A stretch of DNA of 27,440 nt from Perkinsus marinus ATCC 50983 (Eukaryota; Perkinsozoa; Perkinsida; Perkinsidae). A program made the position numbers and the translations under genes. Under the pieces are notes generated by a model. The model saw only the letters and a program-made list of their open reading frames with translations, had not been told where the DNA came from and did no database searches. The stretch lies in assembly GCF_000006405.1 (NCBI RefSeq), contig NW_003207234.1, forward strand, positions 35,484 to 62,923, read 5' to 3'. Of this stretch, positions 9,407-18,505 are shown in pieces. Numbering within the stretch: position 1 is the stretch's first letter; every line of letters starts with the position of its first letter.

Positions 9407-11422
9407 CTATAGTGGCAATGGTTGAACGATGAATCTGGGCGGCCTATGGATGCCATCGTCTCGAGGGATAGGCTCATATATATGAGCATAGGGCAGAATC
9501 GTCAAGACGGTCTCGTGGCACAAGGAATTGCTGCTACTGGCCAGCAAACCAGTGCCGTTGGTCCCACTCAAATGGGGATGGATTCCCAGACTGGCATGCG
9601 ACCTCGAACTCATCCTTATCGAGGGACCCAGTGCCTGCGAAAAGAAGTGAGAAGTATGGCACGATGGTGCAGAGCGTACATGTTCGAATAATCTTCCACT
9701 CACTAGTTCTTCCGCGTGCGCCAAAGGCGTCAACTCTCTCTTCAAATGGTTAATAGCCGCATCGGTCATATTCCGACTCCGACTCAACTTCAGCACGGAT
9801 AAAGAGCCCATAGACTCCATGTCCTCGAGGAAAGCGTCACTCCATAGATCGTTCACCCCAATCAGCTCCAAGCGCTCCAAACGCACGAGCTTTCCCGAGT
9901 TCAGAATTGCCCCACACTCGTCCGACAGGTGCCATATGGAGTCCCGAATCGCGAGAACTCGCAGGTTCTCCGCAGCAGCATCCACTAGTGCGGCCAAGCC
10001 CGACGTCGCCAGGGAAGCAACAGCCGTCAATGTTATATCAGTCAAATGAGCGAAGTGAAGACTGTCACTGAGGGAGTATATCGGCGGCAAGATTACGCCT
10101 TGGAACATCCATCTCTGTGTTGGATTCTGGAACTCTTCCAAATGAAGTGAAATCAAATTCGGGGATAATTTCGGCAAAAGCTGTGCAAATACATTACCGC
10201 GAATATTCGGCGCTGCTCTGAGTCCAGTCATGTGCATAACAATAGGTCGTAGGGCCTCCTCCGGCATGGAAAAGGTATTCATCAGCTGATTGTCATCGAT
10301 GAAGTCACACTCGAAGGCGTCCAATAAAGGGAGCTTCGCCACCACAGCAATCAAGTCTGTGAATGTCGATCGCCTCAGGCGTGTTTCGTCTTCTGCCATG
10401 ATTGCCAACGCCCGCAAAGACTTAGCGGCTGATAGCATTTCCTCAACTACAATGCAAATGTCTTCAGTCAAATCAACAAAGCCAAGACGGGGATTGTCCG
10501 TCCAAGTGAGTCGGAGGTTGACCAACTGCTTAATGACCTCTTCTAGAGGACGGAGACACTCCATGTCAAGGGGGCCGCAAATGTCGAGATCTCGCAAGGG
10601 CATGTAGTCCGACGAGCACACACTATCCAGAATCTCACAGAACAGTTGGTAGGAAGCACTGTCCCGTGTACGCATGCACAGCCTCGTGAGACGATTAAAG
10701 TGCATGCACATAGGCAACGACTGTCGCAGCCTCGGCGTGCCGTTGAATCTCAATTTAAGCACCATTTGCGGCAACGTCGATGCAGCCCTGTACAAGATCC
10801 TGATCAGGCCTTGCTGACGTCGTTCCAAATCTGGACAAGAGAATTCCAATCCGGTGCTCGACCAGAGTAGAGGGTCCGTCGAGGCCTGCCAGAAGCCCTT
10901 GCATACAACAGACAGATGGGAAGAATCCCTCGTCTCGAGATAAGAGAAGATATAAACCGGAAGTGGCTGCACCAGGAGAGTCCGCCCGTCCCGACTGCGA
11001 ACAGGAGGGCCGACTGGACTGTTGTTGTCAAGACCAACCGACATATCGGGTGGTAGAGATTTACATGGTTGGAACAGATTAAGAAATTTCCTCAATGCAA
11101 TTGACATCGGATCAGGCTCTACTGATCTGAGTATTTGGTTGAGCCAGTCTGTCAACGCATGGGCGCGCTCGTTGAGAACGCGATCTGGCGCCAAGGAGGC
11201 GAATATGATCTTCTTGGGGAAGGCTATTTTAGGCACTTGCACTGGATGAGATAGAGCAAGGACGTTGCGCAGGTCTAGGAACTCCGAATAACGACGTGTT
11301 ATTCGCCATTTGAAGGGCGCGGTGGCGAGGGAGATCTCTAGAGTGTAGCGAGTTACGAAATTGGAAGTGTGAAATGAGACGAATGACGCTGCATATTCGG
11401 GCGTGTTGGAATCGAAATCCAT
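9407..11422 (-). CDS. PX domain + F-box + leucine-rich-repeat protein, intronless
   Basis: 671 residues in one exon, the start ATG at 11420-11422. Residues ~10-118 look like a phosphoinositide-binding PX domain: RYTLEI, WRITRRYSEFLDLRNVL (the basic RRYSEF motif), PKIAFPKK, and DWLNQILRS..LRKFLNLF. Residues ~148-192 fit an F-box: QPLPVYIFSYLETRDSSHLS, VCKGFWQASTDPLLW. From ~215 to 590 there are leucine-rich repeat-like segments (LRDLDICGPL, LVNLRLTW, LTDITLTAVASL, LRVLAIRD, LERLELIGVNDLWSDAFL, LSVLKLSRSRNMTD). The last ~80 residues look disordered, rich in Ser, His and Pro. By family knowledge an F-box recruits a client to an SCF ubiquitin ligase and PX would place it on an endosomal membrane; that function is inference. 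The lack of introns contrasts with its neighbours. Confidence 0.82.
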   Translation of the reverse strand: MDFDSNTPEYAASFVSFHTSNFVTRYTLEISLATAPFKWRITRRYSEFLDLRNVLALSHPVQVPKIAFPKKIIFASLAPDRVLNERAHALTDWLNQILRSVEPDPMSIALRKFLNLFQPCKSLPPDMSVGLDNNSPVGPPVRSRDGRTLLVQPLPVYIFSYLETRDSSHLSVVCKGFWQASTDPLLWSSTGLEFSCPDLERRQQGLIRILYRAASTLPQMVLKLRFNGTPRLRQSLPMCMHFNRLTRLCMRTRDSASYQLFCEILDSVCSSDYMPLRDLDICGPLDMECLRPLEEVIKQLVNLRLTWTDNPRLGFVDLTEDICIVVEEMLSAAKSLRALAIMAEDETRLRRSTFTDLIAVVAKLPLLDAFECDFIDDNQLMNTFSMPEEALRPIVMHMTGLRAAPNIRGNVFAQLLPKLSPNLISLHLEEFQNPTQRWMFQGVILPPIYSLSDSLHFAHLTDITLTAVASLATSGLAALVDAAAENLRVLAIRDSIWHLSDECGAILNSGKLVRLERLELIGVNDLWSDAFLEDMESMGSLSVLKLSRSRNMTDAAINHLKRELTPLAHAEELVSGRLFEHVRSAPSCHTSHFFSQALGPSIRMSSRSHASLGIHPHLSGTNGTGLLASSSNSLCHETVLTILPYAHIYEPIPRDDGIHRPPRFIVQPLPL

Positions 11423-11601
11423 TGAGAGTTCAAAGACTACAAAAACACACTGCGAGAGTATGCAAAAAACAATCCTGATGCGTGCCGTTTTTCTTGAGTG
11501 GAAACTAAATTATAGTCGAACGTAGATTGCCGATGATGGCGATGCGTGCCGTGATCTCATACCCTTCCAACACCGAGACGAGTATATGAGAAACTCCCAT
11601 C

Positions 11602-11775
11602 CAGTTTTGGAGGAATATGTAGATGTTTCCTTTCCTCAGCTGAGCTCAGGAGTTCCATCACTAGTTATAGAAGTTCACATACGAAGTGTACAGAAACCAA
11701 CAATTTTAATCTCTCAAAATTTCCTCACAATTTTCATATTTTCACCAACACATGTGGTTGATCATGTGCGTATTT
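11602..11775 (-). repeat. Family A repeat, copy 4
   Basis: Read on the minus strand it contains GGGGGGGAAATACGCACATG, ATCAACCACATGTG, AAAATTGTGAGGAAATTTTG, TTTCTGTACACTTCGTATGT, CTCAGCTGAGGAAAGG and CCTCCAAAACTG. Just upstream on that strand is a donor-like GTGAGAA (11795 down), and 180 bases downstream is the PX/F-box start codon, so it may sit in a 5' UTR intron of that gene. Confidence 0.7.
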
Positions 11776-12130
11776 CCCCCCCAAAAAATTCTCACCGTAA
11801 AAAGATAAAGAAGAACATCACTTCTCGGCAAAATAGAGTTAATGAAAATTCCATCAGTAGCATTACCCTTGGCCGAAGACACTGCACTACTTTGACGTAC
11901 TCTATCACCATCATCACCATTATTGATTTATAAACCATTGACGGTTTCTGAAAGGGCCTATTCAAGTTCCTACTAAGAGGACCTTTCAATAGGAAAGTGA
12001 ATAGGCTTCGATTCATACCACACCAAATGGAACTACTCGAAATCGGTTCAGTTTGAAATCGATAAACTTCCAGAGTTACAGTCGTTATTGCTCTACTTGA
12101 TAACCTTCTTGAATGTTTTGATTTCAACAG
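11776..12130. other. No assigned gene
   Basis: The region is AT-rich in its first half (CACCATCATCACCATTATT and similar). A minus-strand open frame of 114 codons (11792-12136) shows no recognisable domain and I do not call it. Upstream exons of the 12131-12495 gene may lie here but none could be joined in phase. Confidence 0.4.
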
Positions 12131-12495
12131 CCTCACACGAGCGAATCTTCCTACCCGACCGCCTCCCTGGAGATTCGTCTCGAAGTGTTGCGGTTCAAAT
12201 ATCTACGGAAACACTATAATGTTATAACAGCTGTCATCAGTTCGAAGCAGTCTTCCAAGATGCAGGTTGACATTAGCATAGGCGTGCTCGAACTCTTCAG
12301 CCCTCTCGAACGCCTTCAATTGAAGTCGGTATGCTTTTGAAAAACCCAGCTATTTTATGAAAATTTTGGGGAAAAATAAAAAAAAGTATTTTTCCAAAAA
12401 AAGCGGGTAAATTAATGAAAATTCGGTTAAAATATTAAATTGCCCTGGAAATGCTGTAGCCATTGTACGAACAGCAGCTGATAGAAGCTCACTGA
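12131..12495 (+). CDS. Last two exons of an unrecognised gene
   Basis: An acceptor TTGATTTCAACAG precedes an open exon 12131-12328 of exactly 66 codons, ending at donor GTATGC. Its product includes ASLEIRLEVLRFKYLRKHYN and SKMQVDISIGVLELFSPLER. A second acceptor (ATGCTGTAG) opens exon 12460-12495, which continues in phase as PLYEQQLIEAH and a stop. The intron 12329-12459 is AT-rich with AAAATTTTGGGG, possibly a family A scrap. Upstream exons were not found; MAMRAVISYPS at 11535 is a candidate first exon but does not join in phase. Function unknown. Confidence 0.45.
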
Positions 12496-12954
12496 GCATT
12501 TACGACTGTGGGGAATTCAACGTTTTCATCACTTCCTCATATTGCTCCGACCGGGGATCGAACCCGGGTGCATCGATAGCATCGATAGGCCCTGGCTAAG
12601 ACTCAGCTGAATTCTTGTAGTCTTGCATTATCTCCACGCTTCTTGCTGCGCTTTCTGCGCTGAGGCTTCTTCTATCCGAAACTACCCTCGCTGTGCGTGA
12701 GCGTGATGAGCTTTAAGTGAGAGCCTTTGCTAGCTCTCTCAGTATCTACAGAGTTCATTCTGTGGACTCTCTTGACCTCGTGCCTTGTCGTGGTGTTGAT
12801 GGGAATGTGTAGTTGCATTTTAGCGAGCTTAACTCGTCGAGCTCTGTGATGTAATCTCTTGTAGATTTGACGGGAAGTCAGCTGTGTAGTTCCCGGGAAG
12901 AATTTCGACTTGTTCTTTGTTCAGAAGTTTTTTCCGGTTTAACCAGTTCTCGAG
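12496..12954. other. Upstream region of the V-ATPase D gene, with a tRNA-like B box
   Basis: On the minus strand at about 12550-12575, CCGGG TTCGATC CCCGG forms a perfect T-arm-like hairpin followed by TCGGAGC, but I find no matching 5' acceptor strand or normal anticodon arm, so I do not call a tRNA. The rest is presumably promoter and 5' UTR of the next gene. Confidence 0.4.
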
Positions 12955-14066
12955 ATGTCCCAGCAAATGCCCCCAGCCAACCGTATGACCTTGCAGACTT
13001 TCAAGGCCAAGGGTGTCGGCGCCAAGAAGGGCCATAGTCTTCTCAAGAAGAAGCGTGATGCCCTTAAGAGCAGATTCTCGCAGATGCTCAAGGAAATCGT
13101 CGATGTAGGTTTGGCAATTGTATAAGTGCTTTTTCATCATTCCTTCTTGTCAGACTAAGAAAGCTGTTGGCGAGAACATGGCTGATTGCTCCTTCTCTAT
13201 TGCTAAGGCTAGATGGGCCGGCGACAGTGATTTCGTCCAGACTGTTATTCAGCGAGTCAAGAAACCTAGGTGAGCTTGCTGGTGTAACTATTCAGTCTCC
13301 TGATCTCATTTTCTTCTCAGTGTCACTCTGAAGGTTTCAGCTGAGAACGTTGCCGGTGTCTTCCTTCCCAAGTTCGATCTTCAGAGGGATACGACGTTGG
13401 ACGTAAGTCGTTCATTCGATTTCATCTCATCGGTATCATTTCTTTTCACTTCAGGGCCCCATGATGAGCCTTGGTGCTGGACAGGGTGGCCAAGTGATTC
13501 AAACCTGCAGACTGCAACATGCCAAGGTCCTTGAGCTCGTAAGTGCTTCCTGTGTATACTTGTGAAATGTGACGACTTCTCCCTCAGCTCGTCAGGATGG
13601 CCTCCTTGCAGACATCTTTCATTACTCTAGATGAGGAAATCAAGATGACTTCGTAGGCTAGTGTTGGTATTTCATGTGGCTGTTGTTGATGTTTCCTGTC
13701 CGTAGACGTCGTGTGAACGCTCTCGAATATGTGGTGATTCCTCGTATGGAGACAATTATTCACTTCATCGAGCAAGCTATGGACGAGCAAGAGCGTGAGG
13801 AGTTCTTCAGAGTGAAGAAGATTGTCGAGAAGAAGAAGGAGAAGCAGGCTAAGGAGGCCGCCGACCGTGCCGCCGAGGGCGGAGGTACGTGTGTGGGAAC
13901 AAGGCTATCACAATGGAATTTTAGTCTCCAAAATGACGATGTAATTCTTCCCTCAAATGTTGTGTGTTTTTCAGAAGCCGGTGTTCTTGCTATGGCCGTG
14001 GGCAACGAGGACCAGGTCGGCACCGCCTTCGATGACGTGAAGAAGGATGCGGAACTGGTGTTCTAA
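12955..14066 (+). CDS. ATP6V1D: V-type H+-ATPase subunit D
   Basis: Central-stalk (rotor) subunit of the V1 sector, coupling ATP hydrolysis to proton pumping into acidic organelles. Seven exons, all canonical and in phase: 12955-13104, 13154-13269, 13321-13402, 13455-13538, 13588-13652, 13706-13884, 13975-14066, giving 255 residues, the normal length. Diagnostic stretches: [16 protein letters not shown] near the N terminus, [12 protein letters not shown] in the middle, [18 protein letters not shown] and [20 protein letters not shown], the long C-terminal coiled-coil helix. Introns are 49-91 bases and free of recognisable repeats. The start at 12955 gives the expected N terminus; a second methionine lies four codons further. 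This gene is a clean internal standard for splice rules in this genome. Confidence 0.97.
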
Positions 14067-14490
14067 GAGCATCGGTGTAGCTGTCTAATATCTTCGTTGG
14101 CTCAGTGGCTTGTTCCCCATAGTGGTCGGAATTTCTTCATAGTCTGTCGCATTTCTTGTGACTATTTATCCCCTTCAACCAGACTGTTCAACTGATTGTG
14201 TGTGGCTGATGCCATCGCACGTGACTGTTATAGCGTGTTCCTCCCTGCGAAGATCATCACTGTGTTCTCATCGAGTTGTTAATTGTTTGGCCGTATGGGT
14301 CGGTATAGTAGTAGAACGTGGAAGGCTTAATTGATGTAGTAGTTACCGTTCTGGTGGTTAGTCGGCTCAGGGAGGAAGCTTAAGGGCGTTCTAGATATTG
14401 ACAGTTTCTGAAACATCATCCCTTGCGCTCCTATTGCACGTCACCTAATACGGGTGATACTTCCCATCCCCTTCCTATTATACATAATAG
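14067..14490. other. 3' flank of V-ATPase D
   Basis: Presumed 3' UTR and spacer. No repeat, RNA gene or convincing open frame is visible. Confidence 0.5.
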
Positions 14491-14857
14491 ATGATCGGCT
14501 GTCGGTGGGAGGTCCATGAATTCCAATTCAGCTATTTGATCCTGGTGAGTCTGACTGTCATTAAAGCTAGTGGTGTTGGAAAGGATGCTCCGGGTCAAGA
14601 TGGCCACATGTTCGAGGCGAACCATTTCGCCCGAGCCGCACGCGCCATTGATGACTGTGCGTCTGCGTGGTGCTATTTTCGCACGCAGACCCGAGTTCTG
14701 GTGTAGATCCTCTACACATTCTTATGTTGTGTTGAACAATGACGCGCATTACAATGAAATCTCGCTGCCTGGTCTCGGGTGTATGAGGGGGAACTTTCAT
14801 TCAGGCTCCTATCAATCTCGTATGGGCTTTTACTGGGTTGGTCTTGAAATGTTGTAG
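14491..14857 (+). CDS. Small macro-domain-like fragment (possible tandem partner of the next gene)
   Basis: Three exons can be joined: 14491-14544 (start ATG, MIGCRWEVHEFQFSYLIL), about 14584-14661 (HMFEANHFARAARAIDDC) and about 14708-14857, where the join uses a weak donor GTCTGC. The last exon reads THSYVVLNNDAHYNEISLPG then LGCMRGNF and ends at TAG 14855-14857. The pattern F..A.RAI...SS..(x)n..EI.LPGLG..RGNF resembles the last half of a macro domain and parallels FRYAIRSALEYVSS...EIRSVAIPHLGRGIFGF in the neighbouring gene. The ADP-ribose-binding first half is absent, so if related it is a fragment or a truncated duplicate. Weak call; could equally be an unrelated small protein. Confidence 0.35.
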
Positions 14858-15282
14858 AGCCGCCGTCGAGGAGGTTGTAGAGAAAAACTACTTTCTTCGA
14901 TATGTTTAAGTTAATGCGTGGAGTGATATGGAGGTGACTTGGTTGAAAATAGTCGGCCAAACTAGAGAGAAATATTTGACAAATCCGTTGAATTGACTAG
15001 AGTGAGAAACGCAAAAGTTTTCTTACCCATTATACATAGATGAACTCTTTTATTTTCAAGGGCAGCCAAATATCCTCATATGTCAAGTCTCTGACCATCA
15101 AGCATAAATCTCGAATTTGTTGTAAACCTTCTTACAAGGGCTTTATTCTCGGGTTTAGTATGTATTATATGTTCATTTCTCAACAGGGACTTGATCCTGG
15201 ATAACGTTTGCGAATCATGTGAGAGTCGGCAACTCTAACTTGGTAAAAAATCATCATTCACCGTTCGCTAGCGCTGTTAGGA
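14858..15282. other. Spacer, no feature seen
   Basis: AT-rich intergenic sequence with no repeat family member, RNA gene or supported open frame. Confidence 0.5.
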
Positions 15283-17866
15283 ATGTTGATCCACGTCGCC
15301 TTCACCAGTGGTACTTTCGCCTCGCCAGTAGCTGTCCAGCGACGGTATCTATCGTGGTTGGGCAAACAGAAGAGTAAGGCTCGGAACTTGGCATTACATC
15401 AACACAATCAATGGATGACTGAGCTGCAGGCGGCTAATGAGGGTGACAAACAGATATGGATGGTTGACAAACAGCTAAGGTCGCGACACGGGGGGGAGTA
15501 AACCGTGTTTATGGATTCTCATTCGAACTCTGGTTATGTTCCCTGTGATGGAATTGATCGCGGGTTCAGGACACCGAGGCAACGAATAGAAACCAAGTTT
15601 CGATACTCCTCACCACATAAACAGAAGTCTCAACAGCTGGGAGAAGTTCCAACGGGGATATGGGCGGACGAGGATGATGAAAATCTGACGAGCCTAGAGG
15701 AGCTCATCAAACCTACGTATCGGGGACCTGTTTGCAACGTCCCTGTCGAACCGGTAATGTTATCAGTTCAGTGTTGGCATATGCTCAACTGCATGTCTTG
15801 ATTTTGAGCAAATTTCTGCGAAATTTTTCCTATACGAATTCACATAGCAGTGTACGGAAAGCAAGAGAACTTTCATGGTGTCACCAAAACTCGTCGTTCA
15901 CTATATGCATATTTTCTCACATTGATTCGGTCGGTTGATATGAACCAGTGAATGGCAATTTTCAGTTCGGGAGCATCACGGTTCAGCACGGCAGCATTTT
16001 TGAATGGCAAGGAGATTGTCTGATACTGCCGATGTCACCGAATATCATGCCTTATAGAGGCTTGCCACTCGAGGCCTTAGAAAGAGGTAGCAGGGCGATC
16101 ACTCACTTTATTTTTTTTCGGAGTGTAGGGTGAATTCCGAATTGATTTATCGTATGTTGTCAGGTGGTCGCGATCTCATCAAAGATGTTTTTGGATTTGT
16201 CCGATCGGACGAGTCTCTTCGGGAGCAAATAGAGCCTCCTGATCTCGGCCCCACTGTGAAGGCCAACTTCAATTCAGGTTTACCGGTCGGAACAGTGATA
16301 CCGGCGCCTGCTCACGGTAGTCTGCGATAGAAATCTGTCGGTTTGACTTCGACTTTTCACCAATGATGTTAGTGTATGTAACCGATTTCATTGATAATTT
16401 TTTTAACAAATGTGAACATATAAAATTACTCGATAGTGTACTATACTTCATAGTAATATATACGGCTTTGTACTCGCGATGTAATAATAGGTATCGAACT
16501 GAACTCGCCATCGTGTGGTATGTGGCGAATTCGTCCAATGCTGTTATATGGCACCGCTCAGGTATCAACAACGTAGCGGCAGTATTCTTCGTAGTTATGC
16601 CATATTTTTGGCAAGGGTCGAGTACAGATGCTGAGAGACGGTTCAGATATGCTATCCGATCGGCATTGGAATATGTGTCGTCTCACGCCGAGATCAGATC
16701 AGTTGCCATCCCTCATTTGGGGCGGGGGATCTTTGGGTTTGCCGATCATAAAGGATCGATGGGTAATACGTATACCATTCAAAGGTTAGTATTTACTCTA
16801 ATAAGGTAGCTTTGGAATTGTGGAATACTGGAGTTTCACTCCAGTTATATGAAAAACACTAGTGAAAAACTTATTTCACGACCACTGCATATCACCGCCG
16901 TTTTTTTCACCGAGTTTTACGCCACTTCACGTAAAACGGGTGAAACTCCACCGTATTATTAGCTCGACTTGCTAGAAGAATCTTATTAGCGCATTGTTCG
17001 CGGCCTGGTCTTACATGTTTTAGGGCGGCAATTGGTCGAATCCAGCTGTTCGGTACACTGCAAAAGATCGAGCTCTCATATACTGGCGATGCTGATGATG
17101 TTAATATAGGTCCAACGATGATTATGGCAGAGGAGGCCTTCGATGCTATACTATGCCGAGATCGTACTAGTAATATCAACTACTCACTGCAGAATGTGAC
17201 ACTCATCGGTATCGACAACGACGTGGTGGAGATGATGCGAGATAGTTTATTAATGGTAGTATATAGTCGAAATTGTGATAGCCATCTTAGTACGGTTAGG
17301 TCGCCGAACGGACCTTTCCTGATAAGCAAGTGGAGCCTGCTGCGTTACATCAGGGAAAGCTGGCCAGGCGGCTCATTATGATGCACGATATGCATGAGCT
17401 TAATCTAACTAGAAAACGCGATAAGTGCGTTGTTCGGTCGGGGGGCATTTGAAGTTGAGAATTATGTGAGTATCAGATACAAATTTAAGAAGTACTCGGG
17501 TGTCATCCGGAACAGGGCAGACCATTGGCGTGCTAATATTATGCCGTGGGTATGGAGATCACAGAAAGTTAATATACCACCACCTTTGATGGTTCGGAAG
17601 AAGACTGGCGCGCCTCCAGCTATTGGAGAGGACACGAGGTGTGTTGTTACTTGTGAAGAATCGATCACCACGTATTTGTGATTTTGTTTAGTTCACGACT
17701 TCAACCTAGAGGGCGACCACACTATTATACGAACGTCAGTCACTGGCTCTTCCCCACTGACACACAGTCGGGCTTTAAGAGCATACGGAGAACAGCTGGT
17801 GGACGATGGGTTGGACAGTCTCCTGGCATGCCCAAGACGCAAGACATGGTCAAACCTCGAGCTTAG
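15283..17866 (+). CDS. Macro-domain (ADP-ribose-binding) protein with divergent binding loop and C-terminal extension
   Basis: Nine exons join in phase: 15283-15497, 15570-15753, 15966-16086, 16164-16316, 16562-16784, 17024-17255, 17300-17428, 17493-17638 (its 5' border could be 17490), 17692-17866, giving about 525 residues. After a ~130-residue basic N-terminal region the macro fold can be followed: ITVQHGSIFEWQGDCLILPM (GD motif), PVGTVIPAPAHG, INNVAAVFFVVMPYFW, STDAERRFRYAIRSALEYVS, RSVAIPHLGRGIFGF and, after a MITE-bearing intron, NVTLIGIDNDVVEMM, the last strand. Macro domains bind or hydrolyse ADP-ribose. The usual N-A-A-N loop after GD is replaced by LPMSPNIMPYRGLP, so hydrolase activity is doubtful. 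The ~170-residue C-terminal tail is unrecognised. The N-terminal start is the first Met in an open stretch. Confidence 0.7.
16830..16949 (+). mobile_element. Family B MITE, copy 3 (120 bp)
   Basis: It lies in intron 16785-17023 of the macro gene. Ends GGAGTTTCAC and GGGTGAAACTCC; internal CACTAGTG palindrome and CACTGCATATCACCGCC as in copy 1, and ACGCCACTTCACGT near the right end. Confidence 0.9.
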
Positions 17867-18110
17867 CTTGTATGTTTTGCATGTTTGTGAATCTGGTTTC
17901 TGTGTAACAAGAGGATGGTTGTGTGCATTTACATAGTCGGCTTTGGAAGCAACTCATCACAATATGCACAAGACTCGGCCAAATTAGTAACAAATATCCT
18001 TACCCAAAGTATCAAGTAGTAGTAGTGTAGTACCACGAATAGTGTAATGTAATGGTAACATATGTATACTATATAATGTCTATTTTATTTGTCAATCGTA
18101 TTAGTATAAT
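17867..18110. other. 3' flank of the macro gene
   Basis: Presumed 3' UTR and AT-rich spacer up to the MITE at 18111. No further feature seen. Confidence 0.5.
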
Positions 18111-18230
18111 GGAGTTTCACCCGTTTTACGTGAAGTGGCGTAAAACTCGGTGAAAACGCGATATTCGCGGCCTGTAGTAGTCGTGAAATATGTTTTTCAC
18201 TAGTGTTTTTCATATCACGGGGGAAACTCC
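18111..18230 (-). mobile_element. Family B MITE, copy 4 (120 bp), intergenic
   Basis: It starts GGAGTTTCACCCGTTTTACG and ends CATATCACGGGGGAAACTCC; it is the inverse of copy 3 block for block. The flanks are AAT on both sides, a possible 3-bp target duplication, not confirmed in the other copies. Confidence 0.9.
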
Positions 18231-18505
18231 AATACACATAATATCCTATATGTGCCAAACTAATCACGCAGTGACAATCATTGGAACTCAACAGTACGAA
18301 CAACGGTCGAAAACCCCTATGAGAATGGAAAATGACCAGACGTACGAGACAGTAAATCAAGAGTTGTTGAATTCGATGCTGCAGCGTTAAAACTGAACAG
18401 CCACAGCATCACGGTATTTTTATGACGAACTGAGCAATACACAATAATTTGCCACGAACAAGAGATATTTCAAGAGAATACATTGGAGCGCTTTAATAAT
18501 CGACC
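18231..18505. other. 3' flank of the FUSC-type gene
   Basis: Spacer between the MITE and the FUSC-type stop codon. No supported feature. Confidence 0.45.

Noticed and set aside
11792-12136. 114-codon minus-strand open frame
   Set aside because: Composition is not protein-like and the right end overlaps the better-supported plus-strand exon at 12131.
12455-12475. TGTAGCCATT resembling part of a dinoflagellate-type spliced leader
   Set aside because: Only about ten bases match, and the stretch is better explained as the acceptor and start of a coding exon.
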